Counted from the stretch's first letter, positions 7,579 through 14,123 are shown. The stretch is 19,908 bases of DNA from JAJCYE01 sp036260105 (GCA_036260105.1 DATAAN010000208.1:1-19908), one strand, 5' to 3'. A program made the numbers and translations. The notes: generated by a model from the letters alone, not told the origin.

Positions 7579-8692
7579 CAAGGACCCGATGCCCGTGCAG
7601 CTGCCGCCAGACGTCGTAGCCGACGTCGACCCGGACCTGCTCCTGCAGACCGAGACCCAGCTGGAGGTACTCGAGGAGCCAACGCAGGAAACGCTCATCC
7701 TGGGCATCGAGACCTCGTGCGACGAGACCGGGGTGGCCATCCTCCAGGGGTCCAACCGCGTGCTCGCGAACGTGATCTCATCGTCCGCCGACCTGCACAG
7801 CAAGTACGGCGGTGTGGTTCCCGAGGTGGCCTCCCGGGCCCATGTGCAGGCGATAAACCCGGCCATCGCCGAGGCGCTCCGCAAGGCCGACGTGACGCTT
7901 TGGGACATGTCGGCGATCGCGGTCACGGTCGGTCCCGGCCTCATCGGCTCGCTGGTGGTAGGGGTGGCGGCGGCCAAGGCGCTGGCGTCGGTGCTGGAGG
8001 TGCCGCTGCTCGGCATCAACCACCTCGAGGCGCACATCTACGCCAACTTCCTGGAGCACCCCGACTTCGCGCCACCCGCCGTGGGGCTGATCGTCTCCGG
8101 TGGGCACACGCTGCTCGTCCACATGCCCGCGCATGGCCTTTACGAGGTGCTGGGGGAGACGCTGGACGACGCCGCAGGCGAGGCCTTCGACAAGGTGGCC
8201 CGCTACCTGGGCATCGGTTTCCCCGGCGGGCCGGCCATCGACCAGATGGCCCTGGGCGGGAACCGCCGGGCCATCAAGTTTCCCCGGGCCGTCCTTCGCA
8301 AGGGCTACGACTTCAGCTTCTCCGGCCTGAAAACCGCCGTGCGGGACTACATCCGTAAGCAGGAGGAGGAGGGCAAGACGGTCAAGCTGGAGGACATCTG
8401 CGCCTCGTTCCAGGAGGCCGTCGTCGACGTGCAGGTCTCCAAGACCATCAAGGCCGCCCAGGAGTACGGCGTCTCCACGGTGTTCGTATCGGGCGGGGTG
8501 GCGGCCAACTCCCGGCTCAGAGAGCTCATGGGGGTCATGTGCGAGGAGTCCGATCTGCGGCTCTACTACCCCTCACCCGTCTACTGCACCGACAACGCCG
8601 CCATGGTCGCCTGCTGCGGCCACTACCGCTTCCAGCGGGGCATCCGGCCGGACCCCAACGTCGACCCGGACCCCAACCTCCACCTGGCCTAA
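7571..8692 (+). CDS. tsaD: tRNA N6-adenosine threonylcarbamoyltransferase TsaD
   Basis: TsaD is the catalytic Kae1-like subunit that transfers threonylcarbamoyl from TC-AMP to A37 of tRNA. Core motifs are GIETSCDETG (45-54), the metal-binding H151 and H155 in NHLEAHIYA, VSGGHT (175-180), ETLDDAAGEAFDKVAR (196-211), FSGLKTAVR (250-258) and the C-terminal metal ligand D341 in CTDNAAM. At 373 residues it exceeds the usual 335-350. The excess is an acidic extension of about 40 residues before TLILGIETSC (residues 41-50) and a short DPNVDPDPN tail. The start is set by AGAGGAGG at 7557-7564, giving an 8-nt overlap with rimI. Its TAA shares bases with the stop codon of the convergent gene. Confidence 0.96.
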   Translation: MASKDPMPVQLPPDVVADVDPDLLLQTETQLEVLEEPTQETLILGIETSCDETGVAILQGSNRVLANVISSSADLHSKYGGVVPEVASRAHVQAINPAIAEALRKADVTLWDMSAIAVTVGPGLIGSLVVGVAAAKALASVLEVPLLGINHLEAHIYANFLEHPDFAPPAVGLIVSGGHTLLVHMPAHGLYEVLGETLDDAAGEAFDKVARYLGIGFPGGPAIDQMALGGNRRAIKFPRAVLRKGYDFSFSGLKTAVRDYIRKQEEEGKTVKLEDICASFQEAVVDVQVSKTIKAAQEYGVSTVFVSGGVAANSRLRELMGVMCEESDLRLYYPSPVYCTDNAAMVACCGHYRFQRGIRPDPNVDPDPNLHLA

Positions 8693-9318
8693 GCGTCCGA
8701 CCCCCTGAAGCCTTCCGGCAGCCGGGACACCATGACGTCGGCGGTCGCGTAGCCGACGGTCAGCAGGTACCCCTGGTCTCCGACCCGGGCGATCACAGTG
8801 GGAAAGCTCGTGACGCCCCACTGGCGGGCCATGCTGAAATCCGCCCACGCCGCCCCTTCGTACTCCGGGCTGGTGAACGCCTGCAGAAACGCATCGGGGT
8901 CGCCGCCGACGTCGGCCACCAGCGCAGGGAATACCTCGGGCTGCGTCGTCAGCGTCCCCTCGGCGTAGAACGCCCGCTGGATGCGCTTGAACAGCGGCCA
9001 CGCCTTCGGCCCGTCGATCGACCGCATGACGGCGACCGCCCGGCAAGCCGGCTCCGTGTCGTACAGCCAGTCGGTCCGGTCGAGGAGCCGGTGGTCGAAG
9101 GGCTGGCCGGTGTACTCCTCGATCCGCGACCACTCGCCCTTGAGGAACGGCGTCAAACGGGCCGCGGGCTGGGCATCCGGCCCCGGGCGGAGGCCGCCGG
9201 TCACGATGCGGAAGTCGACTCCGTCCAGGCGGTGCCGCAGCTCGTCCAGCTGGGGGGCTATGCCCCAGCACCACGAGCACATGGGGTCGCCCACGTAGAC
9301 GATCTCTCGCTCGGTCAT
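8689..9318 (-). CDS. DsbA-family (FrnE-like) thioredoxin-fold protein
   Basis: The 209-residue protein has a thioredoxin-fold redox site C14-S-W-C17 in DPMCSWCWGI and the cis-proline loop GVTSFPT (168-174, Pro173), with a helical insert between them as in the DsbA/2-hydroxychromene-isomerase-like group. DPMCSWCW is typical of cytoplasmic FrnE-like members. There is no signal peptide, so it probably acts in the cytoplasm on disulfides or as a chaperone-type oxidoreductase; the substrate is unknown. The ATG at 9316-9318 has a strong GGAGG ribosome-binding site 3 nt away. It converges on tsaD, sharing stop-codon bases at 8689-8692, and diverges from groES across a 109-bp spacer that holds the CIRCE element. 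Confidence 0.88.
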   Translation of the reverse strand: MTEREIVYVGDPMCSWCWGIAPQLDELRHRLDGVDFRIVTGGLRPGPDAQPAARLTPFLKGEWSRIEEYTGQPFDHRLLDRTDWLYDTEPACRAVAVMRSIDGPKAWPLFKRIQRAFYAEGTLTTQPEVFPALVADVGGDPDAFLQAFTSPEYEGAAWADFSMARQWGVTSFPTVIARVGDQGYLLTVGYATADVMVSRLPEGFRGSDA

Positions 9319-9346
9319 TCACCTCCAGGCTACCCGCCGGCGGTCG

Positions 9347-9373
9347 TTAGCACTCACTGGCCGAGAGTGCTAA
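9347..9373 (+). promoter_or_regulatory. CIRCE operator (HrcA site) with overlapping promoter of groES
   Basis: TTAGCACTC (9347-9355), a 9-bp spacer and GAGTGCTAA (9365-9373) match the CIRCE consensus with no mismatch. A plausible vegetative promoter overlaps it: TTAGCA (9347-9352), 18 bp, then TAATCT (9371-9376). HrcA bound here would therefore block transcription of groES and lift under heat shock. The site is also only 28 bp upstream of the divergent DsbA-family gene. Confidence 0.95.
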
Positions 9374-9427
9374 TCTGACTGCGAGCGTAGTCCACTACTC
9401 AGCCAATTTAGCCAGAGGAGGTTTTCT

Positions 9428-9712
9428 ATGGGTCTGAAGCCGCTTGGAGATCGTGTTCTTGTGAAGGTCGAGGAGAGCGAGAATGCCCTTCCTTCCGGTC
9501 TGGTCATTCCGGACACCGCCAAGGAGAAGCCGCAGGAAGGCAGGGTTCTCGCCGTAGGTCCCGGCTCGTACCACGACGGTCAGCGCATTCCGCTCGACGT
9601 GAAGGAAGGCGACCGCATCCTGTTCTCCAAGTACGGGGGCACCGAGGTCAAGGTCGGTGGCGAAGAGCTCATGATCCTCAACGAGCGGGACGTTCTGGCA
9701 GTCGTCGACTGA
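9428..9712 (+). CDS. groES: Co-chaperonin GroES (Hsp10)
   Basis: GroES is the heptameric lid of the GroEL chaperonin chamber. The 94-residue protein is full length. It begins MGLKPLGDRVLVKVEE, has the mobile-loop region ALPSGLVIPDTAKEKPQEG (20-38), the dome region GPGSYHDGQRIPLDVKEGD (44-62), and closes with the ILNERDVLAVVD beta strand. The ATG at 9428 follows an ideal AGAGGAGG at 9414-9421. Expression is under the CIRCE element upstream, and a strong terminator follows within 20 nt. No groEL lies downstream, so this is a monocistronic groES, unlike the usual groESL operon. Lower GC at several third positions here is typical of highly expressed genes near a start. Confidence 0.97.
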   Translation: MGLKPLGDRVLVKVEESENALPSGLVIPDTAKEKPQEGRVLAVGPGSYHDGQRIPLDVKEGDRILFSKYGGTEVKVGGEELMILNERDVLAVVD

Positions 9713-9729
9713 CCAGACGCCAACTCGAC

Positions 9730-9757
9730 AAAACCCCGCCGGCCGGCGGGGTTTTTT
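9730..9757. terminator. Rho-independent terminator between convergent groES and the M23 gene
   Basis: The arms AAAACCCCGCC (9730-9740) and GGCGGGGTTTT (9745-9755) flank GGCC and form a perfect palindrome. A six-T run (9752-9757) follows on the plus strand and four Ts on the minus strand, so it can serve both convergent genes and isolates groES as a single-gene transcript. Confidence 0.93.
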
Positions 9758-9762
9758 CTTTA

Positions 9763-10896
9763 CTAGAGGTACCTCATCGGGTTCTGCGGCGTGCCGTTGA
9801 CGCGCACCTCGAAGTGCAGGTGCGATCCGGTGCAGGACCCGGTGCAGCCGACGTAGCCGATGAGCTGGCCGCGCTCCACCCGGCCTCCCCCGACAACCTT
9901 CCGGCTCATGTGGGCGTAGAGCGTGACGACGCCGCCGCCGTGGTCCACCAGGCTGCAGATCCCGTAGCCGCTTCCGCAGGAGACTCCCAGCACCGTTCCG
10001 GCCTTGGCGGCGCGGATGGGGTCGCCGGTGTTGCCGTCCAGGTCGACGCCGGTGTGGGCCCGGCCCCAGCGGCGCCCGAACCCCGAGGTCACGCCGCCGC
10101 TGACCGGCCGGATGAAGCCGCCGCTGGAAGCGGCGCCGCCTTCACCGGACACGTTGCCGGAACCCCGGGATGCGCTCTTGCGCAGGGCTGCCTCCAGCCG
10201 TGAGCTGTCCGCCTCCAGGCCCTCGATGTGCGCCTGGGCGGCCGCGATCTCCTTCTCCACGCTTGCCAGCGCGGCGGCCCGGTCACGCCGGGCGGCGTCG
10301 GCCAGGTTCTTGCGTGTCCGCAGCCAGTCCTTCTGGGCGGTCAGGCTGCCCTTGATCCGGTTCAGCTCGTTCTGCTTGTCGAGCAGGTCGGAGCGCAGGC
10401 GTGCCGCGTCGACGATGATCTTGGAGTCCTGCTCGGAGGACTTCTCCATGAGGAATTGCAGCCGGGTGAGCTCGACGATCGAGTCTGCGGTGAACAGCAT
10501 CGCCACCGACTCGGCCGGTCCCTGGACGTAGAGCCGGCGTGCCCGGGCGTTCGAGGCGTCGGCTGCTTTGTCGTAGCGCTCCTGCACCTTGGCGATCTGC
10601 GCCTGCATGCTGCGGATGTCCGACTCGAGCGACGAGATGTCGTGCTGGCCCGACTCGATCTGGCGGTTGAGGCTGGCGATCTGCTGGTCGAGCTTCTCGA
10701 CCTCCTTGGAGATCTCCGCCGCCTTGCCTTTGGCCGCGGCAAGCCGCTTGCGGATCTCGGCGATCTGAGCCTTGGTGCTCTTCAGCTTCTCCGCTTCGCC
10801 CGCTGCGTTCGACGGAAAGGCGGTCGACACGCCGATCAACGAGGTGATCAGGGCGACAAGGACGAACCGGAAGAAGCGAGGGGTGGGGGGACGCAT
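9763..10896 (-). CDS. Secreted coiled-coil M23 peptidase (LytM/EnvC type)
   Basis: This 377-residue exported protein should cut peptidoglycan cross-bridges, or activate amidases if inactive. It has a signal peptide (about 1-32, with basic residues, a hydrophobic FVLVALITSLIG core, and cleavage near SNAA). A long heptad-rich coiled coil follows at about 34-240, resembling EnvC and its actinobacterial counterparts. After a Gly/Ser linker comes an M23 domain with zinc ligands H281 and D285 (HTGVD) and H361 (HLHFEV), plus H329 and H359, all retained. Four cysteines (307, 314, 351, 355) could form two disulfides outside the cell. The ATG at 10894-10896 lacks a Shine-Dalgarno, but a strong promoter lies right behind it. 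An FtsEX-type partner is possible but not seen. Confidence 0.9.
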   Translation of the reverse strand: MRPPTPRFFRFVLVALITSLIGVSTAFPSNAAGEAEKLKSTKAQIAEIRKRLAAAKGKAAEISKEVEKLDQQIASLNRQIESGQHDISSLESDIRSMQAQIAKVQERYDKAADASNARARRLYVQGPAESVAMLFTADSIVELTRLQFLMEKSSEQDSKIIVDAARLRSDLLDKQNELNRIKGSLTAQKDWLRTRKNLADAARRDRAAALASVEKEIAAAQAHIEGLEADSSRLEAALRKSASRGSGNVSGEGGAASSGGFIRPVSGGVTSGFGRRWGRAHTGVDLDGNTGDPIRAAKAGTVLGVSCGSGYGICSLVDHGGGVVTLYAHMSRKVVGGGRVERGQLIGYVGCTGSCTGSHLHFEVRVNGTPQNPMRYL

Positions 10897-10905
10897 CTGG
10901 GTGAA

Positions 10906-10934
10906 AACCTAGGATGGGGTGCGGAGGCTGTCAA
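10906..10934 (-). promoter_or_regulatory. Vegetative promoter of the M23 peptidase gene
   Basis: On the minus strand, TTGACA (10934-10929) is a perfect -35, followed by a 17-bp spacer and TAGGTT (10911-10906) as -10. Only nine bases separate the -10 from the ATG, so the predicted mRNA leader is about 2-3 nt. This fits the absence of a ribosome-binding site. Confidence 0.75.
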
Positions 10935-11174
10935 GTTTCGCGAGACCGCGCAGCCATGCGGTGTGGCTCAGTTCTCACCGGAGAAGGTGAGGGGAATGCG
11001 TCGAAACTGCGGCCCGACTCTTCCTTCACAGCCCGACGGCCTGAGCGCTCGCCCGCAGCGGCGTTCCCTAAGGCTACAAACCAGTTGATGGCCGCTTCGG
11101 CCCGCTGGCCGTCGAAGGAGGCGTCGGCGTATTCTTCGTTGAGCAGGGCTGTGGCAGTCGGCCCAACGGACAGG

Positions 11175-11882
11175 ATGGAACCGATGGAGTTGTACGACGT
11201 GATGCGTACGACTCCGGCCACTCGGGAGTTTACCGACGAGCCGGTCGGTGAGGACGTCCTCTACCGGATCCTGGACAATGCGCGCTTCGCCCCCAGCGGC
11301 GGGAACCGGCAAGGGTGGTACGTCATCGTGGTCTCGGATCCGGAGATCCGGATGCGGCTACGGGACCTGTACGTCCTGGGCTGGAGGGAATACGTCGGGC
11401 ACCTGCGGGAAGGGCTGGTGCCTTTTGCCGCCCGGGAAGCAGGCCGCTGGCCCGGGCCGGCCATCGATCTTGAGCAAGCGAGAAGGACGCCGGCGCCGTA
11501 CGAGTTCGCCGACAGTTTGAACGCCGTGCCCGTCCTGTTGGTCCTGGTTGCCGACCTGGGCGCGCTGGCCACCGTCGACAACGGTTTGGGTCGCCAGAGC
11601 ATCGTCGGCGGCGCCTCGATCTATCCGTTTGCTCACAACATCCTGCTGGCGGCGCGTAACGAGGGCCTCGGCGGAGTCCTTACCTCGGTTATCGCTCGTC
11701 AGGAGCCCGCCGCCGTTGAGTTGCTCGACATTCCCGATGGCTATGCAGTCGCCGGCCTGCTGGCTCTGGGCAGGCCCCGCAAGAGAATTACCAAGCTGCG
11801 ACGCCGGCCGGTTCAGGAGTTCACATACCGTGACCGCTTCCACGGGCAGCCGTTTGGGAGTGACCCGTCCCCGGTGGCTTAG
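11175..11882 (+). CDS. Nitroreductase-family FMN-dependent oxidoreductase
   Basis: The family uses FMN and NAD(P)H to reduce nitro compounds, quinones or related substrates; the substrate here is not evident. The 235-residue protein shows the FMN-binding start TTPATREFTDEPV (12-24), ARFAPSGGNRQGW (37-49), the helix ASIYPFAHNILLAARNEGLG (147-166), and the C-terminal strand AVAGLLALGRPRK (191-203) with the closing RRRPVQEFTYRD. The frame is open back to 10914, but residues before the ATG at 11175 look non-coding and carry no family similarity, so 11175 (or ATG 11184) is chosen. The gene stands alone. The 278-bp spacer to the divergent M23 gene holds that gene's promoter, and I see no clear promoter for this one. 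Confidence 0.87.
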   Translation: MEPMELYDVMRTTPATREFTDEPVGEDVLYRILDNARFAPSGGNRQGWYVIVVSDPEIRMRLRDLYVLGWREYVGHLREGLVPFAAREAGRWPGPAIDLEQARRTPAPYEFADSLNAVPVLLVLVADLGALATVDNGLGRQSIVGGASIYPFAHNILLAARNEGLGGVLTSVIARQEPAAVELLDIPDGYAVAGLLALGRPRKRITKLRRRPVQEFTYRDRFHGQPFGSDPSPVA

Positions 11883-11996
11883 CGCCCGGCCTGGACTCTA
11901 CTTGTCAAACCACTCCGAGGTTCGATCCCCGTTGGCGGGAGGTGAGCCGAATCGTTGAGGAACCAGCACTGCCGACGAAATGAGGCCTCGACACGA

Positions 11997-12029
11997 AAAG
12001 GGGACCCTTTCCCAGTGAGGGTCCCCTTT
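11997..12029 (+). terminator. Terminator-like hairpin downstream of the nitroreductase gene
   Basis: AAAGGGGACCCT (11997-12008) and AGGGTCCCCTTT (12018-12029) form a perfect 12-bp stem with a 9-nt loop, 115 nt after the nitroreductase stop. The T-run is short and mostly inside the stem on the plus strand. On the minus strand four Ts follow the stem. It is probably a factor-assisted or weak intrinsic terminator. Confidence 0.65.
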
Positions 12030-12088
12030 CCCGGTCGCCCCTAGGTAGCGGACGGCCCCTTCCCAGTCGGATGGAGAAGGCGTCCATA

Positions 12089-12110
12089 TTACAACATGAT
12101 GATGTTATAA
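12089..12110. promoter_or_regulatory. AT-rich operator-like inverted repeat
   Basis: The arms TTACAACAT (12089-12097) and ATGTTATAA (12102-12110) flank GATG and are complementary at eight of nine positions. The repeat is strikingly AT-rich in a GC-rich region and lies 66 bp upstream of the next start codon, where a repressor would act. The cognate regulator is not identifiable from this window. Confidence 0.5.
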
Positions 12111-12176
12111 ACCAGCTCCCTGGCGGAGCCCTGCGGCGCACGTTGTAGAGTCGCCTCAAAGGCAACAGGAGGCAAA

Positions 12177-12545
12177 TTGCGCGAGGTCCACCAGTACCTG
12201 GGGTTGGCGATAGCCGGCCTGTTCCTCCTGCTGTCGCTGTGGGGCCTGGTGCAGTGGATCCGCAACACCGATCCGGGGGAGATGTACTACCGGCTCCTCG
12301 CCGTCGCACAGATCGGCCTGGTCCTCCAGGTCATCGTCGGCGTGATCATGTTCCTGTTCTTCAGGCAGGGACCGGTCAACCCGCTTCACATGGTGTACGG
12401 CGGCTTTCCCATCCTGGTGCTGATCTTCGCCCATCGCTACTCCCGCAAGCTCGAGGGACTCGCCTGGGTGGCGTTCGCCATCGCCGGCCTGTTCATCTTC
12501 GGGCTGCAGTTGCGTGGCTACATGACCGGCATGGAGGGTGCTTAG
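12177..12545 (+). CDS. Four-helix integral membrane protein of unknown function
   Basis: The 122-residue protein has four hydrophobic segments at about 7-28, 40-62, 72-88 and 94-112, with short polar links, so it is almost all membrane. Histidines at 5, 71 and 86 lie at or near helix ends (HQYLG, NPLHMVYGG, FAHRYSR). That resembles ligand positions in small cytochrome-b561-like or haem-handling proteins, but I see no diagnostic motif and do not claim haem binding. The start is TTG at 12177, chosen because AGGAGG at 12167-12172 sits 4 nt before it. It follows the AT-rich operator and precedes guaB3 by 32 nt. Both coding strength and ribosome site support a real gene. Confidence 0.75.
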   Translation: MREVHQYLGLAIAGLFLLLSLWGLVQWIRNTDPGEMYYRLLAVAQIGLVLQVIVGVIMFLFFRQGPVNPLHMVYGGFPILVLIFAHRYSRKLEGLAWVAFAIAGLFIFGLQLRGYMTGMEGA

Positions 12546-12577
12546 GCCGCCCGCCCAGTTTTTCGCGCTAGTGGTAT

Positions 12578-13798
12578 ATGTCTATATCGGCCGCGAACCG
12601 GGACCGGCCCCCAGTGATTGGAACCCATAACTTGGATTCTTCTTCTCCTATTGGCATTGGAAAGTCGGCCCGGCGGGCCTACGGATTCGACGACATCGCG
12701 ATCGTCCCCTCACGCCGGACCCGGGACCCCGACGACGTCGACATCTCCTGGGAGATCGACGGATACCGGTTCGACCTGCCGCTTCTGGCGTCGGCAATGG
12801 ACGCAGTGGTCTCGCCCCAAAGCGCTGTCACCATCGGCCGCCTGGGCGGCCTGGCGGTTCTGAACCTCGAGGGCCTGCACAGCCGCTACGAGGACGCCGA
12901 CGCGGTGCTCCAGGAGATCTCCGAGCTGCCGGCCGCTACGGCGACCGCCCGTATGCAGGAGCTGTACCAGCAGCCGATCAAAGAGGACCTGATCGCCAAG
13001 TCTATCGCCGAGATCAAAGCCGGCGGCGTTGTAGCGGCAGCCAGCCTCACGCCCCAGCGGGTGCGGGACTACGCCCACATCGTGCTCGAGGCGGAGCTGG
13101 ACATCCTGGTGATCCAGGGGACCGTCGTCTCGGCGGAGCACATGTCGACCCAGACCGAGCCGCTCAACCTGAAGGAGTTCATCGCCACCTTCGACCTCCC
13201 GGTCATCGTTGGCGGCTGTGCCTCCTACCAGCCGGCTCTGCACCTGATGCGCACCGGGGCGATCGGCATCCTGGTCGGGGTCGGCCCGGGTGCCGCCTGC
13301 ACATCACGCCAGGTGCTCGGAATCGGCGTTCCCCAGGCGACGGCAATCTCCGACGCCGCAGGGGCCCGCATGCGCCACCTCGACGAGACCGGTCGCTACG
13401 TTCACGTGATCGCCGACGGCGGCATGCGGACCGGCGGTGACATCGCCAAGGCGATCGCCTGCGGAGCCGACGCCGTGATGATCGGCTCGCCGCTGGCCAG
13501 GGCGACCGACGCTCCGGGCCGCGGCTTCCACTGGGGCATGGCGACCTTCCACTCGGGGCTGCCTCGCGGAATCCGGATCGCCGCCCCTCCGCTCGGGACG
13601 GCCCAGCAGATCCTCAACGGCCCCACGAGCCTGAACGACGGCACGATGAACCTGTTCGGGGCTCTCCGGACGTCCATGGCGACGTGCGGATACGAGTCGG
13701 TCAAGGACTTCCAGAAGGCGGAGGTCGTGATCGCCCCCTCGATAAAGACCGAAGGCAAGTACGCACAGCAGCACCAAGGGCTCGTCGACTACACGTAA
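12578..13798 (+). CDS. guaB3: GuaB3-family IMP dehydrogenase-related protein
   Basis: This is the TIM-barrel IMPDH/GMP-reductase family without the CBS-domain insert, as in actinobacterial and cyanobacterial GuaB3. Conserved parts are ARRAYGFDDIAIVPSRRTRD (31-50), SAMDAVVSP (72-80), the catalytic-loop cysteine C241 in GVGPGAACTSR, and the phosphate site IADGGMRTGGDIAKA (278-292). Some cyanobacterial and Streptomyces GuaB3 proteins have been described as GMP reductases, so calling it an IMP dehydrogenase would be unsafe. The first 22 residues after ATG 12578 are not family-like. GTG 12614 or TTG 12632 may be the true start, and the codons after 12632 are unusually AT-rich, as often seen at starts. 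guaA follows after a short acidic gene; no canonical guaB is in the window. Confidence 0.9.
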   Translation: MSISAANRDRPPVIGTHNLDSSSPIGIGKSARRAYGFDDIAIVPSRRTRDPDDVDISWEIDGYRFDLPLLASAMDAVVSPQSAVTIGRLGGLAVLNLEGLHSRYEDADAVLQEISELPAATATARMQELYQQPIKEDLIAKSIAEIKAGGVVAAASLTPQRVRDYAHIVLEAELDILVIQGTVVSAEHMSTQTEPLNLKEFIATFDLPVIVGGCASYQPALHLMRTGAIGILVGVGPGAACTSRQVLGIGVPQATAISDAAGARMRHLDETGRYVHVIADGGMRTGGDIAKAIACGADAVMIGSPLARATDAPGRGFHWGMATFHSGLPRGIRIAAPPLGTAQQILNGPTSLNDGTMNLFGALRTSMATCGYESVKDFQKAEVVIAPSIKTEGKYAQQHQGLVDYT

Positions 13799-13906
13799 CT
13801 TCCTCCGCCACGGTGGGCGTCGGTACCCCGGAGGGCTCCGAGACCTGAGGTCGTCAGCCTGTGGACCTTGGTATCCGGGGCTGTACGCCCGCGCTAAGCC
13901 GTGCTC

Positions 13907-13932
13907 GTTTACGCAGAACTTCGCCCGGGTAG
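13907..13932 (+). promoter_or_regulatory. SigB/SigF-like promoter ahead of the small acidic gene
   Basis: GTTTAC (13907-13912), a 14-bp spacer and GGGTAG (13927-13932) resemble the general-stress promoter pattern GTTTAA-N14-GGGTAT, with one mismatch in each hexamer. It lies 20 bp before the ribosome-binding site of the 52-codon gene. The match is by eye and could be chance in GC-rich DNA. Confidence 0.4.
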
Positions 13933-13964
13933 CCAACGCTCCAACGCGATCAAGGAGTTGGACA

Positions 13965-14123
13965 GTGAACGAACCCACGGCAGCGGACGGCGGTCAGGCA
14001 GCCCAGCAGATTCCGGAGGAGCGGCGGTCTCTGGGGGAAGCGGCGCAGGACCACGTGGACCCGGTCCTGGCAGACGACAACGACGTCCCCGACCCGGAGG
14101 AGCTGCAGACTCGCGAGGGTTGA
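13965..14123 (+). CDS. Small acidic protein of unknown function (52 residues)
   Basis: A GTG at 13965 opens a 52-codon frame ending at TGA 14121-14123. It is preceded by AAGGAG at 13952-13957, 7 nt away, the best-spaced site in this stretch. Third positions are mainly G or C, as in neighbouring genes. The peptide is rich in Asp, Glu and Gln (for example LADDNDVPDPEELQ, 35-48), strongly acidic, with no hydrophobic segment and no cysteine, so it is probably soluble and largely disordered. It lies between guaB3 and guaA on the same strand. I do not recognise a family; Pup-like and other short acidic proteins share the composition, but the Pup C-terminal GGQ/GGE is absent (it ends TREG). Confidence 0.6.
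   Translation: MNEPTAADGGQAAQQIPEERRSLGEAAQDHVDPVLADDNDVPDPEELQTREG

Noticed and set aside
10914..11174. N-terminal extension of the nitroreductase frame
   Set aside because: The 87 extra residues look random, the codon pattern is unlike the gene, and the family domain starts at the ATG 11175/11184.
10931..11221. Minus-strand open frame across the start of the nitroreductase gene
   Set aside because: It covers the promoter of the M23 gene and the 5' end of a clear flavoprotein gene, has no good ribosome site, and gives a low-complexity product.
11905..11945. tRNA-like 3' part (GGTTCGATCCCC followed by GGCGGGA)
   Set aside because: The T-loop resembles TTCRANY, but the five-base T-stem does not pair well (A-C and G-G mismatches). 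No D-arm, anticodon arm or matching acceptor strand is found upstream, so it is at most a degenerate remnant.
12009..12068. Imperfect direct repeat around TTCCCAGT (12009 and 12060)
   Set aside because: Only about 8 identical bases; one copy is the loop of the terminator hairpin, so it is probably chance.
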